Source: Culex pipiens pallens
Taxonomy: Eukaryota; Arthropoda; Insecta; Diptera; Culicidae
Direction: 5' to 3'
NCBI RefSeq assembly: GCF_016801865.2
Contig: NC_068937.1
Span: 126,569,818-126,633,817, forward strand
DNA length: 64,000 bases
The position numbers and the translations under genes are program-made. Positions 52,708 to 64,000 of the stretch are shown here, one piece after another; position 1 is the first letter of the stretch; the number at the start of each line of letters is the position of its first letter. The notes below the pieces were generated by a model. It was not told where the DNA came from and ran no database searches. It saw nothing but the letters and a program-made list of their open reading frames with translations.

Positions 52708-54262
52708 TATTGTATTTTTTGATTTGGATGAAAGTTTGTATGTACCTTATCTATGACCAAAGAGCCATTTTGCATCTTTAGTTTGTCCATATAATTTTCC
52801 ATACAAATTTGGCAGCTGTCCATACAAAAGTGATGTATAAAAATTCAAAAATATGTATCTTTTGAAGGAATTTGGTGACCGATTTGGTGTCTTCGGTAAA
52901 GTTGAAGGTATGAGTAAGGACTACACTGAAAAATATGATACACGGTTAAAAAAGTTTGGTGATTTTTAAACTTTTTGTCACTCAAAATTGATTTGCAAAA
53001 AACACTATTTTTCATATGTTTTAAGGGACATCAAATGCCAACTTTTCAGAAATTTCCAGGATGTGCAAAAAATCTTGAACCGAGTTATGATTTTTTTAAT
53101 CAATACAGTCATCCCACATATTCGGAACACCCACAAATTCGGAACACTTTTATGATAATTTGTCAATAGCATGCCAAAAGTAGCTTTTCTGTCAACCTTA
53201 CTATTTTTAAAACCTTCATTTGGACATTATCTTGCAATTTCACTAGTGAAAGTAGTACTTTTTGAACAAAAACTTCATTCCAAGACTATTTTGTCCAGAG
53301 CAGCAAAACACTGCCTCCAAATGGCGTGTTTCATAATTGTGAGATGTTATTGTGCCTCCCACAATTATGGAACACCTGAATTTAACTAATATTTTCACAC
53401 AAAAAAGTTATCAAACCATGTATAAAACATCACTAAGCTTGAGTTTCATTGGTTTCAGTGTGAGAACTCATTATTTGGTAATAAAAATGTACTCCTGGAG
53501 AGATCCAAAGTTTGTTTACATTCGTAAGAAAAAAGTGTTCCGAATTTGTGGATTTCAAGGGTCAAAGTAATTCTTCAAATACTTCATATAAAAGTTAAAA
53601 TTTTGCAGATGTTCGATACAGCATTCGAAAGATCGCAAGAAAAGCTTTCAAATGAAGGTAAAAGTGAATCATTAAGTTCAATTATCGATTTGCTATGATT
53701 TTTAGAACATTGGCCGATCTGGGAACCGTGCCGAATATGTGGGATGACTGTACTAATTTAAAAAAAATGAAAAAAAAATCGAAAAAATTTTAAACTTCAT
53801 TTTTTGATAAAAAGCAAGTGTGCAATCAAAAAGTACTCTAAAGAAATTTTGATAAAGTAAACCGTTTTCAAGTTAAAGCAATTTTTAAGTAACTTTTTTG
53901 AAAATAGTCGCAGTTTTTAATTTTTTTATATTATTGCACATGTTTGCCCACTTTTGAAAAAAATATTTTTGAAAAGCTGCGAAAATTCTCAATATTTTGC
54001 TTATTTGAACTTTGTTGATCCGACCCTTAGTTGCTGAGATATTGCCATGCAATGGTTTGAAAACAGGAAAATTTATCTTTTCTAAGTCTCACCCAAACAA
54101 CCCACCATTTTCTAACGTCGATATCTCAGCAACTAATGGTCCGATTTACAATGTTAAAATATGAACATTCGTGAAATATTTTGATTTTTTCGAAAACATT
54201 TTTTTCAAAAATTTAAATTCAAGACTAACATTTCAAAAGGGATAAACCTTCAATATTAAGCC
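52708..54262. mobile_element. Foldback family A, copy 3: single arm, with nested insertion
   Basis: It matches the left arm of copy 2 from the GCATCTTTAGTTTG region through CGATATCTCAGCAACTAATG to the point where copies 1 and 2 turn around (about 54262). The second arm is absent. It is split by the 645-bp element at 53106-53750. More diverged than copy 2. Confidence 0.75.
53106..53750. mobile_element. Pogo-like MITE, 645 bp, nested in foldback copy 3
   Basis: Perfect 20-bp inverted ends CAGTCATCCCACATATTCGG with TA at 53104-53105 and 53751-53752. The interrupted sequence AATCAATA-CT is intact in the other family A copies, which confirms the insertion point. ACAAATTCGGAACAC recurs inverted inside (about 53133 and 53536). 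Frames of about 72 codons have no transposase motif. Confidence 0.88.
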
Positions 54263-55125
54263 CCCGTAGATTATTGCTTATATGTTTAAAAGAAGAAATG
54301 TTGTGTTGCCAAATTTTCGAAAAAAAAAACATATTTTTAAAAAACCTGAAAAGCAGTCGAAAAACTGTTTTGATTTTAGATTTTACGATAGGCTATCCAA
54401 GTTATTCAGTCAAAATTTGCTTTTTTGGTAAAACGTGACTTTTATTACCTAGAAGTCATGACCAAGCTTGACCACCTCAGATTTTTTTTTTTTTTTCAAA
54501 AAGCTCAGAAAATTTTAAAATTTATGTGATGACAACACATCAAATCAACACTTATATTTGAAAAGGCCCTAAAAATTTATTCATAAATTTAGGCCGTTGC
54601 AAATATTTTATAAAGTGTATGTCCCTCGACTCTGACCAAAGTCGAAAAATAAACAAAGAGGTATTAAAATTGAAACAACATGCCATGGTGTAAATATTTG
54701 CATGAAAACAGTGTTTTGAAATGCAGTTGACAAGTTGTTTTTCAATCATTAGTTTCAATAATTTCTAATCATTTTTTGGCATTATATTTTTCAGGCCAAT
54801 TTTGAAGGTGATTGAAAAAACTTTGAAAAATATTTACAACAACCTAATCAAAAATACAAAAAATACGTCATAATGAGGCTTGGATATTTGCGTGCCAAAA
54901 TGATATTAAAAATTTAATAAATTTTCTGTTTTATCATTTGGAAATTTAGAAACAAAATGAAACACAGTAAACGTTATACATCAATATAGTCATGCTTCTA
55001 TCATTATTTTGTAAAATATAAATAAAAGTATAATAATAATTGTTTATCAACTTTTAACATTTTTGATAAATTCAAAATTAATCAAAAGATTGAAAAGTCT
55101 GTATTTGAATTTTAATTCAATTATA
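54263..55125. other. AT-rich sequence, nothing recognised
   Basis: No element ends or exons. A T-run at about 54483-54497. Unassigned intronic DNA if the gene continues downstream. Confidence 0.5.
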
Positions 55126-55987
55126 CAGCCATTCCCCACGAAAACAGCATGTTTAAAATAAAAAGTTCTCCGATCGGGCTCAATTTTTTTCTGGGAGTTC
55201 CTTGGCCGAAATAATTAGACCCGTATTTTTTTCTTTTGACCATTAGGGTGACCTACGCCGTGTTAGGGTGGTTCAAAAATTGGCAATATTCGTCGATTTT
55301 CGCAAAAACCACTTTTTTCAAAAAGTCGTATCTCCGCGCCATTTCATCCGATTTTAGCTGTCTTTTGATTACGAAAATTTTGGTACCCTAACATGTATAG
55401 GTCATTGCTGACATTTTAAAGTTATCGCAGTTTTAGTGAAAAAAGTCGATTTTTTCCCATTTTCGTCATTTTCCCATTTTTGCGCGTGGCGCGTTGAAAA
55501 CCCTAGTTTTTATTTTCAAAAAATCGTATCTCAGAGTATCGAAAATATAACTTCAACATTTTTTGATATATTATGTGAAATTTTCCAAGGAATCCGATAA
55601 AAATATTTTCAGATATAGGCTCTTTGGTCCCGAGACCTTCAAAACAGCATTTTATGTTTTCATTCAACCTTTTCAAATATTAGGCTAGATTTTTGAAACT
55701 TCTTACTATTTTTTCCCAAATAGCCAAACTAAAAACCTTTCTTTTGCGTCTAGGACAGCTAAATTCGGATGAAATGGCGCGGAGATATTATTTTTTGAAA
55801 AAAGTGTTTTTTGCGAAAATCGACGAAAATTGCCATTTTTTGAACCACCCTAACACGTCGTAGGTCACCCTAATGGCCAAACAAAAAATACGGGTCTAAT
55901 TATTTCGGCCAAGGATCCCCAGAAAAATTTTGAGCCCGATCGTAAAACTTTTTTTTCGAATCATGCTGTTTTCGTGGGGAATTGCTG
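55126..55987. mobile_element. Palindromic element family C (862 bp) with TA duplication
   Basis: The ends CAGCCATTCCCCACGAAAAC and the complement of CAGCAATTCCCCACGAAAAC are flanked by TA at 55124-55125 and 55988-55989. Arms of several hundred bp include AGGGTGGTTCAAAAATTGGC and its complement and CGCGCCATTTCATCCGA in both arms. No coding capacity. Confidence 0.85.
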
Positions 55988-56017
55988 TACAACTAAAATT
56001 CATGAATAATTTAAATC

Positions 56018-56238
56018 AGGGGTGCTTAAAGTTTTTGGAGACCGTGCTTAAATTGAAGCTCAATTGAGCTTGCGGGCCAAATTCAAAAATAAAATGTTTA
56101 TAAAAATAAATTACGTTATTTTAATTTAAAAGACTAGTAAATACATCTATCAGCTCAATTCTTTTCGAAACTTCTGTTATTTTTTTATCATCTTCGTTAA
56201 TAAAAAATAAAACACAAAATGGCAATTTTATATAGGTA
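56018..56238. mobile_element. Possible hAT end fragment
   Basis: CAGGGGTGCTTAAAG at about 56018 followed by a GCGGGCC word resembles a hAT terminus. A similar CGGGCC-rich stretch lies at 58785-58820 beyond the foldback element, so an older element may have been split by family D. Termini on the right are not resolved. Confidence 0.35.
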
Positions 56239-56239
56239 T

Positions 56240-58166
56240 TAGGGTGGTCCAAATCCGGACTTTTTTGGGGCTACCCCCTGAAATCAAAGATTGACCCATC
56301 ACTAGGCTAAATTCCAAATTTGAGCTCATTCTGACCACGGGAACCCCTCCCTCCAATCGCTTAAAGTTTGTATGGGAAAAATCATCAAAATGTATGGAGA
56401 AAAGCAACTGTTTTACTTTTTTACCTGTGGAAGGCGCCATAATTATCCGATTCTTACCATTTCTCAAATGTAGAACCTTCATTAAATTTAGAACAACTTT
56501 CCCGAAGACACAATATTTTTTGGATTTTTTCCCACGAAGTTATTAGCGCCCAAAACTGGCCATTTTTGCGCGGCCAGCTGTAAGGGGCTACCTAACAACG
56601 ATGTTTATTTCCAATTCGTACACGCACGTGCTCTCTCTCAGGTTCACTCTCTCACGAGCTGCTCGCCTGCCTGCCTGCCTGCCTGTTTACTTACAAGCAC
56701 GCGCGCAGTTTCTCTGCTTGAACTTTTGTCGTCGTCGTCGTTTTCGTTTGCCGTCCGCTGCGCTGCGTTCCTGGCATGTTTATTATAATTTTCAACAAAA
56801 ATAGTCGGTTTGTATTGAGATATAAAATCATGTGAACAACAAAATGAAAAAAACACAACAATGGATATCATATTATAAGAGCGTGTGAGAGAGAATACAA
56901 ATTTGATGAATTAGTTCATCCATGAATCGTCATCTGTTCTGATCCAAACCTAATTGCAAACGTTTTGGATTTTAATTTATCTGCTTTTGTTACAAGCAAT
57001 ACCATGAAGTATTTTTTAGATAAAAAAGGAAGGAGTTTTCTTTACATTTTTTAAAAAACTGAATCCAAAAGAGTATCTTAAAGGAAGGCCGCAACTGCAA
57101 GATCTGAAGGTTGTTAACGATTGTGCAGAAAGAGATGTTTCCTGAAACGAAAAATTTACAGGTAAACTGACAAAAAATGATAAACAGTTGCAATATTTGT
57201 TGCAGGTAGTCTAGGAACGCAGAAAGAAATTTCCAGAAAGAATAAAAAAATAATTTTAGAGAGTATGAATGAAAATTTGCAGCAATAATTGTAAAATTGC
57301 CTTGATTTGTTCTGATTTGTACTAAAGTATATTTTTGTTAAAGCAAACTACTTAAAGGAACAACATTTGTATTACCTGAAGATTTTTTTCAAATAATTGA
57401 ATCATTATCATGTTTCTTTAGCATATACGAAAAACTGCGTGTAGTGCTTGGAAAAACAAACAAACCCTGTTCTCATGACATTTGCTGTATTTTTTAATTG
57501 AGCCTAAGCAGTCTTTTCTTTAAACTATTTTTTTTAGCGCAGTTTTTTTTATTTTTGACATAATTTAAGAAATTATATGCTAAATATATCTCAAAACAAT
57601 CCTGCTATTTTAGTTGAAAATTATAATAAAAATGTCAGAAACGCAGCGCAGCGGATAGCAAACGAAAACGACGACGACGACAAAAGTCCAAGCAGAGAAA
57701 CAGCGCGCGCTTGTAGGTAAATAGGCAGGCAGGCAGGCGAGCAAGCTAGTGAGAGAGTTTGAACCTGAGAGAGAGCACGTGCGTGTACGAATTGGAAATA
57801 AACATCGTTGTTAGGTAGCCCCTTACAGCTGGCCGCGCAAAAATGGCCAGTTTTGGGCGCTAATAACTTCGCGGGAAAAAATCCTAAAAATATTGTGTCT
57901 TCGGGAAAGTTGTTCTAAATTTAATGAAGGTTCTACATTTGAGAAATGGTAAGAATCGGATAATTATGGCGCCTTCCACAGGTAAAAAAGTAAAACAGTT
58001 GCTTTTCTCCATACATTTTGACGATTTTTCCCATACAAACTTTAAGCGATTGGAGGGAGGGGTTCCCGTGGTCAGAATGAGCTCAAATTTGGAATTTAGC
58101 CTAGTGATGGGTCAATCTTTGATTTCAGGGGGTAGCTCCAAAAAAGTCCGGATTTGGACCACCCTA
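56240..58166. mobile_element. hAT-type foldback element family D (1,927 bp), perfect 8-bp TSD
   Basis: The ends TAGGGTGGTCCAAATCC and GGATTTGGACCACCCTA are flanked by ATAGGTAT at 56232-56239 and 58167-58174, a perfect 8-bp duplication that points to hAT. Inverted arms of about 560 bp (56240-56800 and about 57615-58166) enclose an AT-rich middle. The arms carry CTGC-CTGC and GTC repeats and an 84-89 codon frame that appears on opposite strands because the arms are inverted copies. Confidence 0.9.
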
Positions 58167-58174
58167 ATAGGTAT

Positions 58175-60205
58175 TGTTGATTTTATTGTTTAAGGTCTTT
58201 AGAAAAATGTTTTCAGCTAAATGTACTTTTATTTTACTTTTTTTGTACTAACAAATACATCATTCAATAAAATTGATTTTTTTTTATCATATGCAAAGTG
58301 GCCGACATGTAACCTGCATAATTTATGTAACGGCGTAATTTTATCAATAAATTAAATGTGACTGATAAAAATCGTTAAGAGTCAGAATTTCAACAGTTCA
58401 ACCAAAAAAAACGTTGAAAAAATGTGTTTAACCCGTTAAGCTGGATTGCAATCATTATTTTCAAACAAATCAGCTTAAAAAACCTTCTGGCTAATAAAAC
58501 ATAATTCATCGAAATTTTTTTTCAATTTCAAATTCTTTTTGAATAAACCAGAACAGGCCCAAAATGATTGTAAACGCAGAGGAATTCAGTTTTATTTGAT
58601 TTTGCTGATTGCAACATAATTTCCATAGATTTTTGGAGTTTTTCGAAAAAACGATTTTTGTCCATGATTTTTCAAGATAGTTTTCAATAACGGGGGGAAG
58701 GAAGGGATGTCGAAAAAAACTTGTTAAAAAAGAGGCTAGCGTAAAAAACTTAAAATCACTTTACAAGTGACCAACGGGCCAGTTTACATGACTGTTCAAA
58801 ATGGATTCGCGGGCCACAGAAAATCAAAAATGGAAATTTCAATATAGTTAATATTTTTAGGAAAACATTTAATTGAATTCGACTTTGATTTTCAAATCTT
58901 TACAAGAAATAAAAACCGTCATAGCAATGAATAACGATTTGTAGAAGCATTTTTGGTCAATATATTGATAAACGATAACCAATTTATATTTTTGAAATTT
59001 AAGTCTATCATAAGATCCGAAACTTAAGACTGTTATGTTTAATTTTAGTGAATGTTTCAACGCAGTCTGCATTTGAAAGTCAAAAATCTTAAAAAAAACT
59101 AAAATTAGTAGTTTAAGTCTCTTGAAAATAAACCCTTATAAAATATTCTCAAAATTAAACAAAAATACTCAATTTCATTGAAATGCTTTTTACTCAAATC
59201 TACTTGATTAAGACCAGCAATAATCTATTTTAAAGTAAAGTTATGGTTGAAATCGCTCACGATGCAACTTTTATAAGCCTTACAACTCTGCCGAAAATTT
59301 CCTTCACTAGCCGACCCCATTCGTCTCGATCAGAAAAGCTGCCACGATTCATTTCTGCTCCAAAGTGCAACCAACCAACAAAAAAAAATGCTTCAAGAAG
59401 GACGGAAGCATCGTGCCACCGCACAACTGCCAAAATACCAATCTCACTTTCCTGCTAGAAGAAGTAAGAGTGGGGTGAGGGAAGCAGCAGTTGGTTGCAA
59501 TGAGCTATCACAATTGTTTGGGAAAAAAAGGGAAAAGTGCATTGTGGGCAAAGCTGTGTGGCGCAAAGGAAAAACTCATAAATAAATTTTCCGCTTCGCG
59601 TTCAGCTTGTCAGTGCGGCTTTGTGAATGAGTATTTGTGGGTGGTTGTGTGCATCCGAGCAAAGATTTCCGGTGTTTGTCGACTTGTCGTGCTTTATGGG
59701 GATTTCTTTTTTTCCTGAGAATTGGTAAAAGATTGCAAAATATGTATTTTATAAGAACAAGGGAGGAGGCACAATTTGATGCATTTTTTTTAAAGGAGAA
59801 GGTGATTATGTTACACATGACCAATATGACAAAGAACTTTGCAAAAAAAAAACTCATAAAATATTTTTATATTGAATATGACTCAGATGAAAACAAAAAT
59901 AAATTAAAATAATTCAATCTTTCCATTTATCTTCAAGTTCCGTATGAAAAATCATTTAGCTTGATTATCTCTTGTAATATTTTTTATTGACGTTTACAAT
60001 TATAAGGTCAGTTTTAAAAATATCTAAAAATATGATTATCGGAAGGATCTCACCATTTTACAGAAGAATACTATATACACCCAAAGGAAAAATATATCTC
60101 AAAATCTGCAACAGTGGATTTGCTGCAAAAAATGTTATATTTTATAACAGTTTTTGCAGCAAGCTCATAGCTCATTTTTGCCCGCGTCGTAAACATGTCA
60201 GCGAT
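58175..60205. other. Unassigned DNA
   Basis: Mostly AT-rich. A GC-richer patch at 59230-59700 is open in several overlapping frames on both strands without motifs. No exon of the receptor gene with an acceptor and cysteine pattern was found here. Confidence 0.45.
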
Positions 60206-60302
60206 CTGCAGTTCTCACCAACACATATAAAGCTGGCGCGTTTCCGAGCAACACTTGAGAGAGCAGAATGTGTTGGTGCTCTGTCCCTCTCAATTCATCA
60301 AG

Positions 60303-60384
60303 CGTCCATGGCGCAGTGGTAGCGTGTCGGACCAACAACCAAGAAATTGATGGTTCAATCCTCGTTCTGTTAAGATTTTTTTTT
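60303..60384 (+). ncRNA. Pol III-type tRNA-like unit (A box, B box, T9 terminator)
   Basis: A perfect A-box match TGGCGCAGTGG at 60309-60319, B-box-like GGTTCAATCC at 60352-60361 and a run of nine T at 60376-60384 are spaced as in a tRNA gene. The acceptor and anticodon stems do not pair convincingly, so it is not called a functional tRNA. It may be a SINE head, a tRNA pseudogene or a small Pol III RNA. A TATA-like CATATAAA lies 80 bases upstream (about 60222). Confidence 0.5.
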
Positions 60385-60625
60385 GCAATACAGTCAATCA
60401 GCCGTCGGTAATGTCGATAATTGTCGGTAACGGGCAAAAATGTCATACCCCTATATCGCAAAAAATGCATGAGGACAGATTTCATGCAGATTCTGATATA
60501 CTTTCATGCCGCCATGCATCACAATCATGCGACCGCCGTTTGGGTGTACGCTTGACAATTAGGCACATTTATGTTGATCAAACTTAATAATATGAGTTTT
60601 GAGCCAATTTTCCCAAGCGTTTACA
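60385..60625. other. Short unassigned spacer
   Basis: No repeats or genes recognised; contains repeated GTCGGTAA words at about 60404 and 60423. Confidence 0.4.
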
Positions 60626-60665
60626 GTCGTGTCGTGTCGTGTCGTGTCGTGTCGTGTCGTGTCGT
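60626..60665. repeat. (GTCGT)8 microsatellite
   Basis: Eight exact tandem copies of the pentamer GTCGT with no interruption. Confidence 0.97.
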
Positions 60666-61360
60666 ATACAGTTTTTTTATTCATTTATTTTTGATATCAA
60701 CATAAATTTGTCAAACTGTCAAGTGCAAATAGTCATTCTTATAAAAGAAAATTTCTGATCTTTCCGAAAAAAATATATTTTTAGATTTTTTAAATCTTAC
60801 TTTATGTTTGAAAACGTCTAAATATACTTTTATAGCAAAATTTGGAAAAAATGGGCCCTAAATGATTTTCGCATTGCACATAAGAGCAGCTCTCTACGGA
60901 ATCGGTCTGTATACTTAAATTTTGATTTTTATATTTTTTAATCCGAATGAAACTTTTTTGATGCCTTCGATATGCCCAAAGAAGCCATTTTGCATCATTA
61001 GTTCGTTCATATAATTTTCCATACAAATTTGGCAGGTGTCCATACAAAAATGACATGTAATGATAATTCAAAAATCTGAAATCTGTTGCTTTCGAAGAAA
61101 TTTGTTGATTGATTTGGAGTTTAAGGCAAAATTGTAGGTATGGATATGGACTGCACTGAAAAAAAAAAATACACGATATAAAAAAAAATGATTTTTAATT
61201 TCACTTTTTGTCACTAAAACTTGATTAGCAAATAAACACTATTTGCCTTCCTCACTGAGGTAAGGCTATAATCCTGCTCTAAAAGTGACCTTTTTATTAA
61301 AAGCTCGAAGACCCACCTTCATATACACATATCGACTCAGAATCGAAAACTGAACAAATG

Positions 61361-61412
61361 TCTGTGTGTGTGTGTGTGTATGTGTGTGTGTGTGTGTATG
61401 TATGTATGTGTT
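61361..61412. repeat. (TG)n/(TATG)n microsatellite
   Basis: Alternating TG with interspersed TATG, inside the nested element. Confidence 0.9.
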
Positions 61413-61570
61413 CAAAAATCTTGCCAAGTTTTCTCAGCACTGGCTGAACCGATTTTGATCGAACCAGTTGCATTCGACTTGGTTTAGGGTCCCATACATC
61501 GCTATTGAATTGTTTGAAGTTTCGATAAGTAGTTCAAAAGTTATGTATAAAAATGTGTTTTCACATATAT

Positions 61571-62870
61571 CCGGATCTCAATTATATACATGTAAACGAT
61601 GTCCAGATCCATCATCCAACCCATCGTTGGTTAGGTAATCAAAAGACCTTTCCAACAAGTCCACAACATCGAAGATCTGGCAACCCTGTCTCGAGTTATG
61701 ACCACTTAAGTGATATTGATGTACTTTTTTGAAGCCGGATCTCACTTAAATGTATGTAAACGATGTCCGGAACCATCATCCAACTCATCGTTGATTAGGT
61801 AATCAAGAGACCTTTCCAACGAGTCCACAATATCGAAGATCTGGCAACCCTGTCTCGAGTTATGACCACTTAAGTGATATTTATGTACTTTTTTGAAGCC
61901 GGATCTCACTTAAATGCATGTAAACGATGTCCGGATCAATCTTCCGACCCATCATTGGTTAGGTAATCGAGAGACCTTTCGAACGAGTCCACATCATTGA
62001 AGATCTGGCAACCCTGTCTCGAGTTATGACCACTTAAGTGATATTTATGTACTTTTTGAAGACGGATCTCACCTAAATGCATGTAAACGATGTCCGGAAC
62101 CATCATCCGACCCATCGTTGGTCAGGTAATCGAGAGACCTTTTGAACGAGTCCACAACATCGAAGATCTTGCAACCCTGTCTCGAGTTATGACCACTTAA
62201 GTGATATTGATGTACTTTTTTGAAGCCGGATCTCACTTAAATGTATGTAAACGATGTCCGGAACTATCATCCAACTCATCGTTGATTAGGTAACCAAGAG
62301 ACCTTTCCAACGAGTTCACAATATCGAAGATTTGGCAACCCTGTCTCGAGTTATGACCACTTAAGTGATATTTATGTACTTTTTTGAAGCCGGATCTCAC
62401 TTAAATGCATGTAAACGATGTCCGGATCAATCATCCAACCCATCATTGGTTAGGTAATCGAGAGACCTTTCGAACGAGTCCACATCATTGAAGATCTGGC
62501 AACCCTGTCTCGAGTTATGACCACTTAAGTGATATTTATGTACTTTTTGAAGACGGATCTCACCTAAATGCATGTAAACGATGTCCGGAACCATCATCCG
62601 ACCCATCGTTGGTCAGGTAATCGAGAGACCTTTCGAACGAGTCCACAACATCGAAGATCTTGCAACCCTGTCTCGAGTTATGACCACTTAAGTGATATTG
62701 ATGTACTTTTTTGAAGCCTGATCTCACTTAAATGTATGTAAACGATGTCCGGAACTATCATCCAACTCATCGTTGATTAGGTAACCAAGAGACCTTTCCA
62801 ACGAGTCCACAATATCGAAGATTTGGCAACCCTGTCTCGAGTTATGACCACTTAAGTTATATCTGTGTAC
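61571..62870 (+). repeat. Eight tandem 163/164-bp units with trimer higher-order structure
   Basis: Units begin at a CCGGATCTCAC-type word at 61571 (diverged), 61735, 61899, 62062, 62226, 62390, 62553 and 62717. Units three apart (491 bp) share private variants, for example ACGGATCTCACCTAAATGC at 62062 and 62553. The word CTGTCTCGAGTTATGACC is invariant in all of them. Confidence 0.9.
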
Positions 62871-63600
62871 TTATTTTTGTGGACCTAAAAAAAATAGCTG
62901 AAATATGTGTCCAAACCACTCATATTACCCATTGTTGGTAACAAGTGAGGAAGGCATCAACCACATAGGTGGATTAAGTTAGTTTTTTTTATTATTTTCT
63001 GATATGTTTTAGAGGACATCAAATGCAAACTTTTCCAAAATTTCCAGAATGGGCAAAAAATCTTTGACCGAGTTATGAATCAATACAGATTTAAAAAAAA
63101 AACAAAATATTGGTCGCAAAAAAGTTTCAACTTGATTTTTCGATGTAAAAACGAATTTGCAATCAAAAAATACTCTGGTGAAATTTTGACAAAGTTCACC
63201 GTTTTCAAGTTATAGGCATTTTTGAAAACTTTTTTTCAAAAAAGTCGCAGTTATTCATTTTTAAAAATAAGTGCCCATGTTTGCCCACTTTTGAAAAAAA
63301 CAATGGTTTTGACCAGCTGAGAAAATTCTCTATATTCTATTTTTTTTTAATTTTTTTCATGCGACCCTTAGTTGCTGAGATATTGCCATACAAAGGTTTA
63401 GAAAAAGAAAAATTGATGTTTTCTGAGTCTCACCCAAACAACCCAACATTTTCTGATGTCGATATCTCAGCAAATAATGGTCCGATTTACAATGTTACAA
63501 TATGAAAAATGCGTGAAATTTTCCGATCTCTTTGAAAATAATATTTTCAAAATTTTCAAGTCAAGACTAATATTTCAAAAGGGTGTTATATTGAATGTTT

Positions 63601-64000
63601 GCCCCAGATTCTCCAGTTTTTTTTAAATAAGATGCACTTTCACCCACTGTGACATATATATTAGGGTGTTTCATCCAAACAAAAAAGTTTTCAGAATCAG
63701 GCAAACCGAGGTTCCCATAGTAGAGGATACCCATAGGGACTCTCATGCCAAATATCAGCCCATTTGGTTGAGAATTGGCCTGTCCCCAGCGGTTCAAAGT
63801 TTACATGTAAATTACTATGGGATTTTTGTGCTTTTCGTTCAATCGTTCCTACAGGTCTGGGGACAACATGGATTCACTCGGAATAAAGACAGATGTGTAG
63901 GGGATGGTCCAATGAACACATTCCAGAAGGAATTAGGGTTATCCATTCTGTCCCCAAGGTGCGCATTGGATCGACGTCCGGTGTCTCCAGAATCAACGAT
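63601..64000. mobile_element. Left part of a TAGGGTG-ended element, cut by the window edge
   Basis: TAGGGTGTTTCATCC at about 63663 resembles the terminus of the hAT-type family D element. The sequence then continues to the window end with AGGTTCCCATAG and GTCCCCA words. No right end is visible, so the class is tentative. Confidence 0.4.

Larger units (their letters stand above)
61243..62978. mobile_element. Unclassified element with 164-bp tandem repeats, nested in foldback copy 4
   Basis: Near its ends, TGCCTTCCTCACT (61244-61256) and AGTGAGGAAGGCA (62944-62956) are perfect 13-bp inverted repeats. A CCACATAGGTGG near-palindrome lies close to the right end. The interior has a TG/TATG microsatellite and eight tandem units of 163-164 bp. 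No coding frame. Class uncertain: a Helitron-like end (hairpin near the 3' terminus) or a TIR element are both possible. Confidence 0.7.
60886..63600. mobile_element. Foldback family A, copy 4: single arm with nested insertion
   Basis: It begins GAGCAGCTCTCTACGG, the family A terminus, follows the left arm of copy 2, is interrupted at 61243-62978, then resumes through CGATATCTCAGCAAATAATGG to the usual turn-around point at about 63600. No inverted second arm follows. Diverged from copy 2 throughout. Confidence 0.75.

Noticed and set aside
56228..58193. Two near-identical proteins of 84 and 89 residues on opposite strands
   Set aside because: They are the same sequence in the two inverted arms of one transposon and lack any domain.
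60303..60375. Functional tRNA gene
   Set aside because: A and B boxes are good, but the acceptor, anticodon and T stems do not pair as required.

Overview
The window looks like non-coding, transposon-rich DNA from a mosquito, most likely genus Culex. The evidence is AT-rich unique sequence packed with miniature transposons, a dimeric tRNA-Arg-like SINE resembling the Twin family described from Culex pipiens, GT-AG introns, and two exons of an animal GDNF-receptor-type gene. No bacterial-style gene layout is present, and almost all open frames are chance frames inside repeats. The species call is inference.

Layout. 1-7974 is an extraordinary block of almost pure G and T (8 exceptions seen), either an assembly artefact or a two-letter simple repeat. 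7975-13.4 kb is unique DNA with a (TAAAATAC)n array at 11.0-12.15 kb. At 14522-14644 and 52400-52570 lie two exons that splice in phase to give one complete ten-cysteine GDNF/GAS1 domain, so the gene is probably the ortholog of Drosophila Gfrl. The 37.75-kb intron between them holds most of the window.

Inside that intron is a complete LTR element (18841-22846) with identical 176-bp LTRs, a 5-bp target duplication, primer-binding site and polypurine tract. It has no gag or pol and instead carries 21 tandem 78/79-bp units, nearly all containing a perfect 6-bp hairpin. This is the most unusual system in the window. The intron also holds a Twin-like SINE, a second tRNA-derived SINE, a 2.2-kb region seeded with the word GTCCCACC in two tandem periods, several hAT- and pogo-like miniature elements, and a run of long foldback elements (31.8-33.1, 40.5-42.7, 44.2-45.0, 45.3-47.2 and 47.9-49.5 kb).

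Downstream of the second exon (52.6-64 kb) are further copies of the same families, two of them with other elements nested inside, two more palindromic elements (55.1-56.0 and 56.2-58.2 kb), and a Pol III-type tRNA-like unit at 60.3 kb. Apart from the receptor exons I could support no protein-coding gene. Element boundaries rest on target-site duplications and terminal inverted repeats read by eye.
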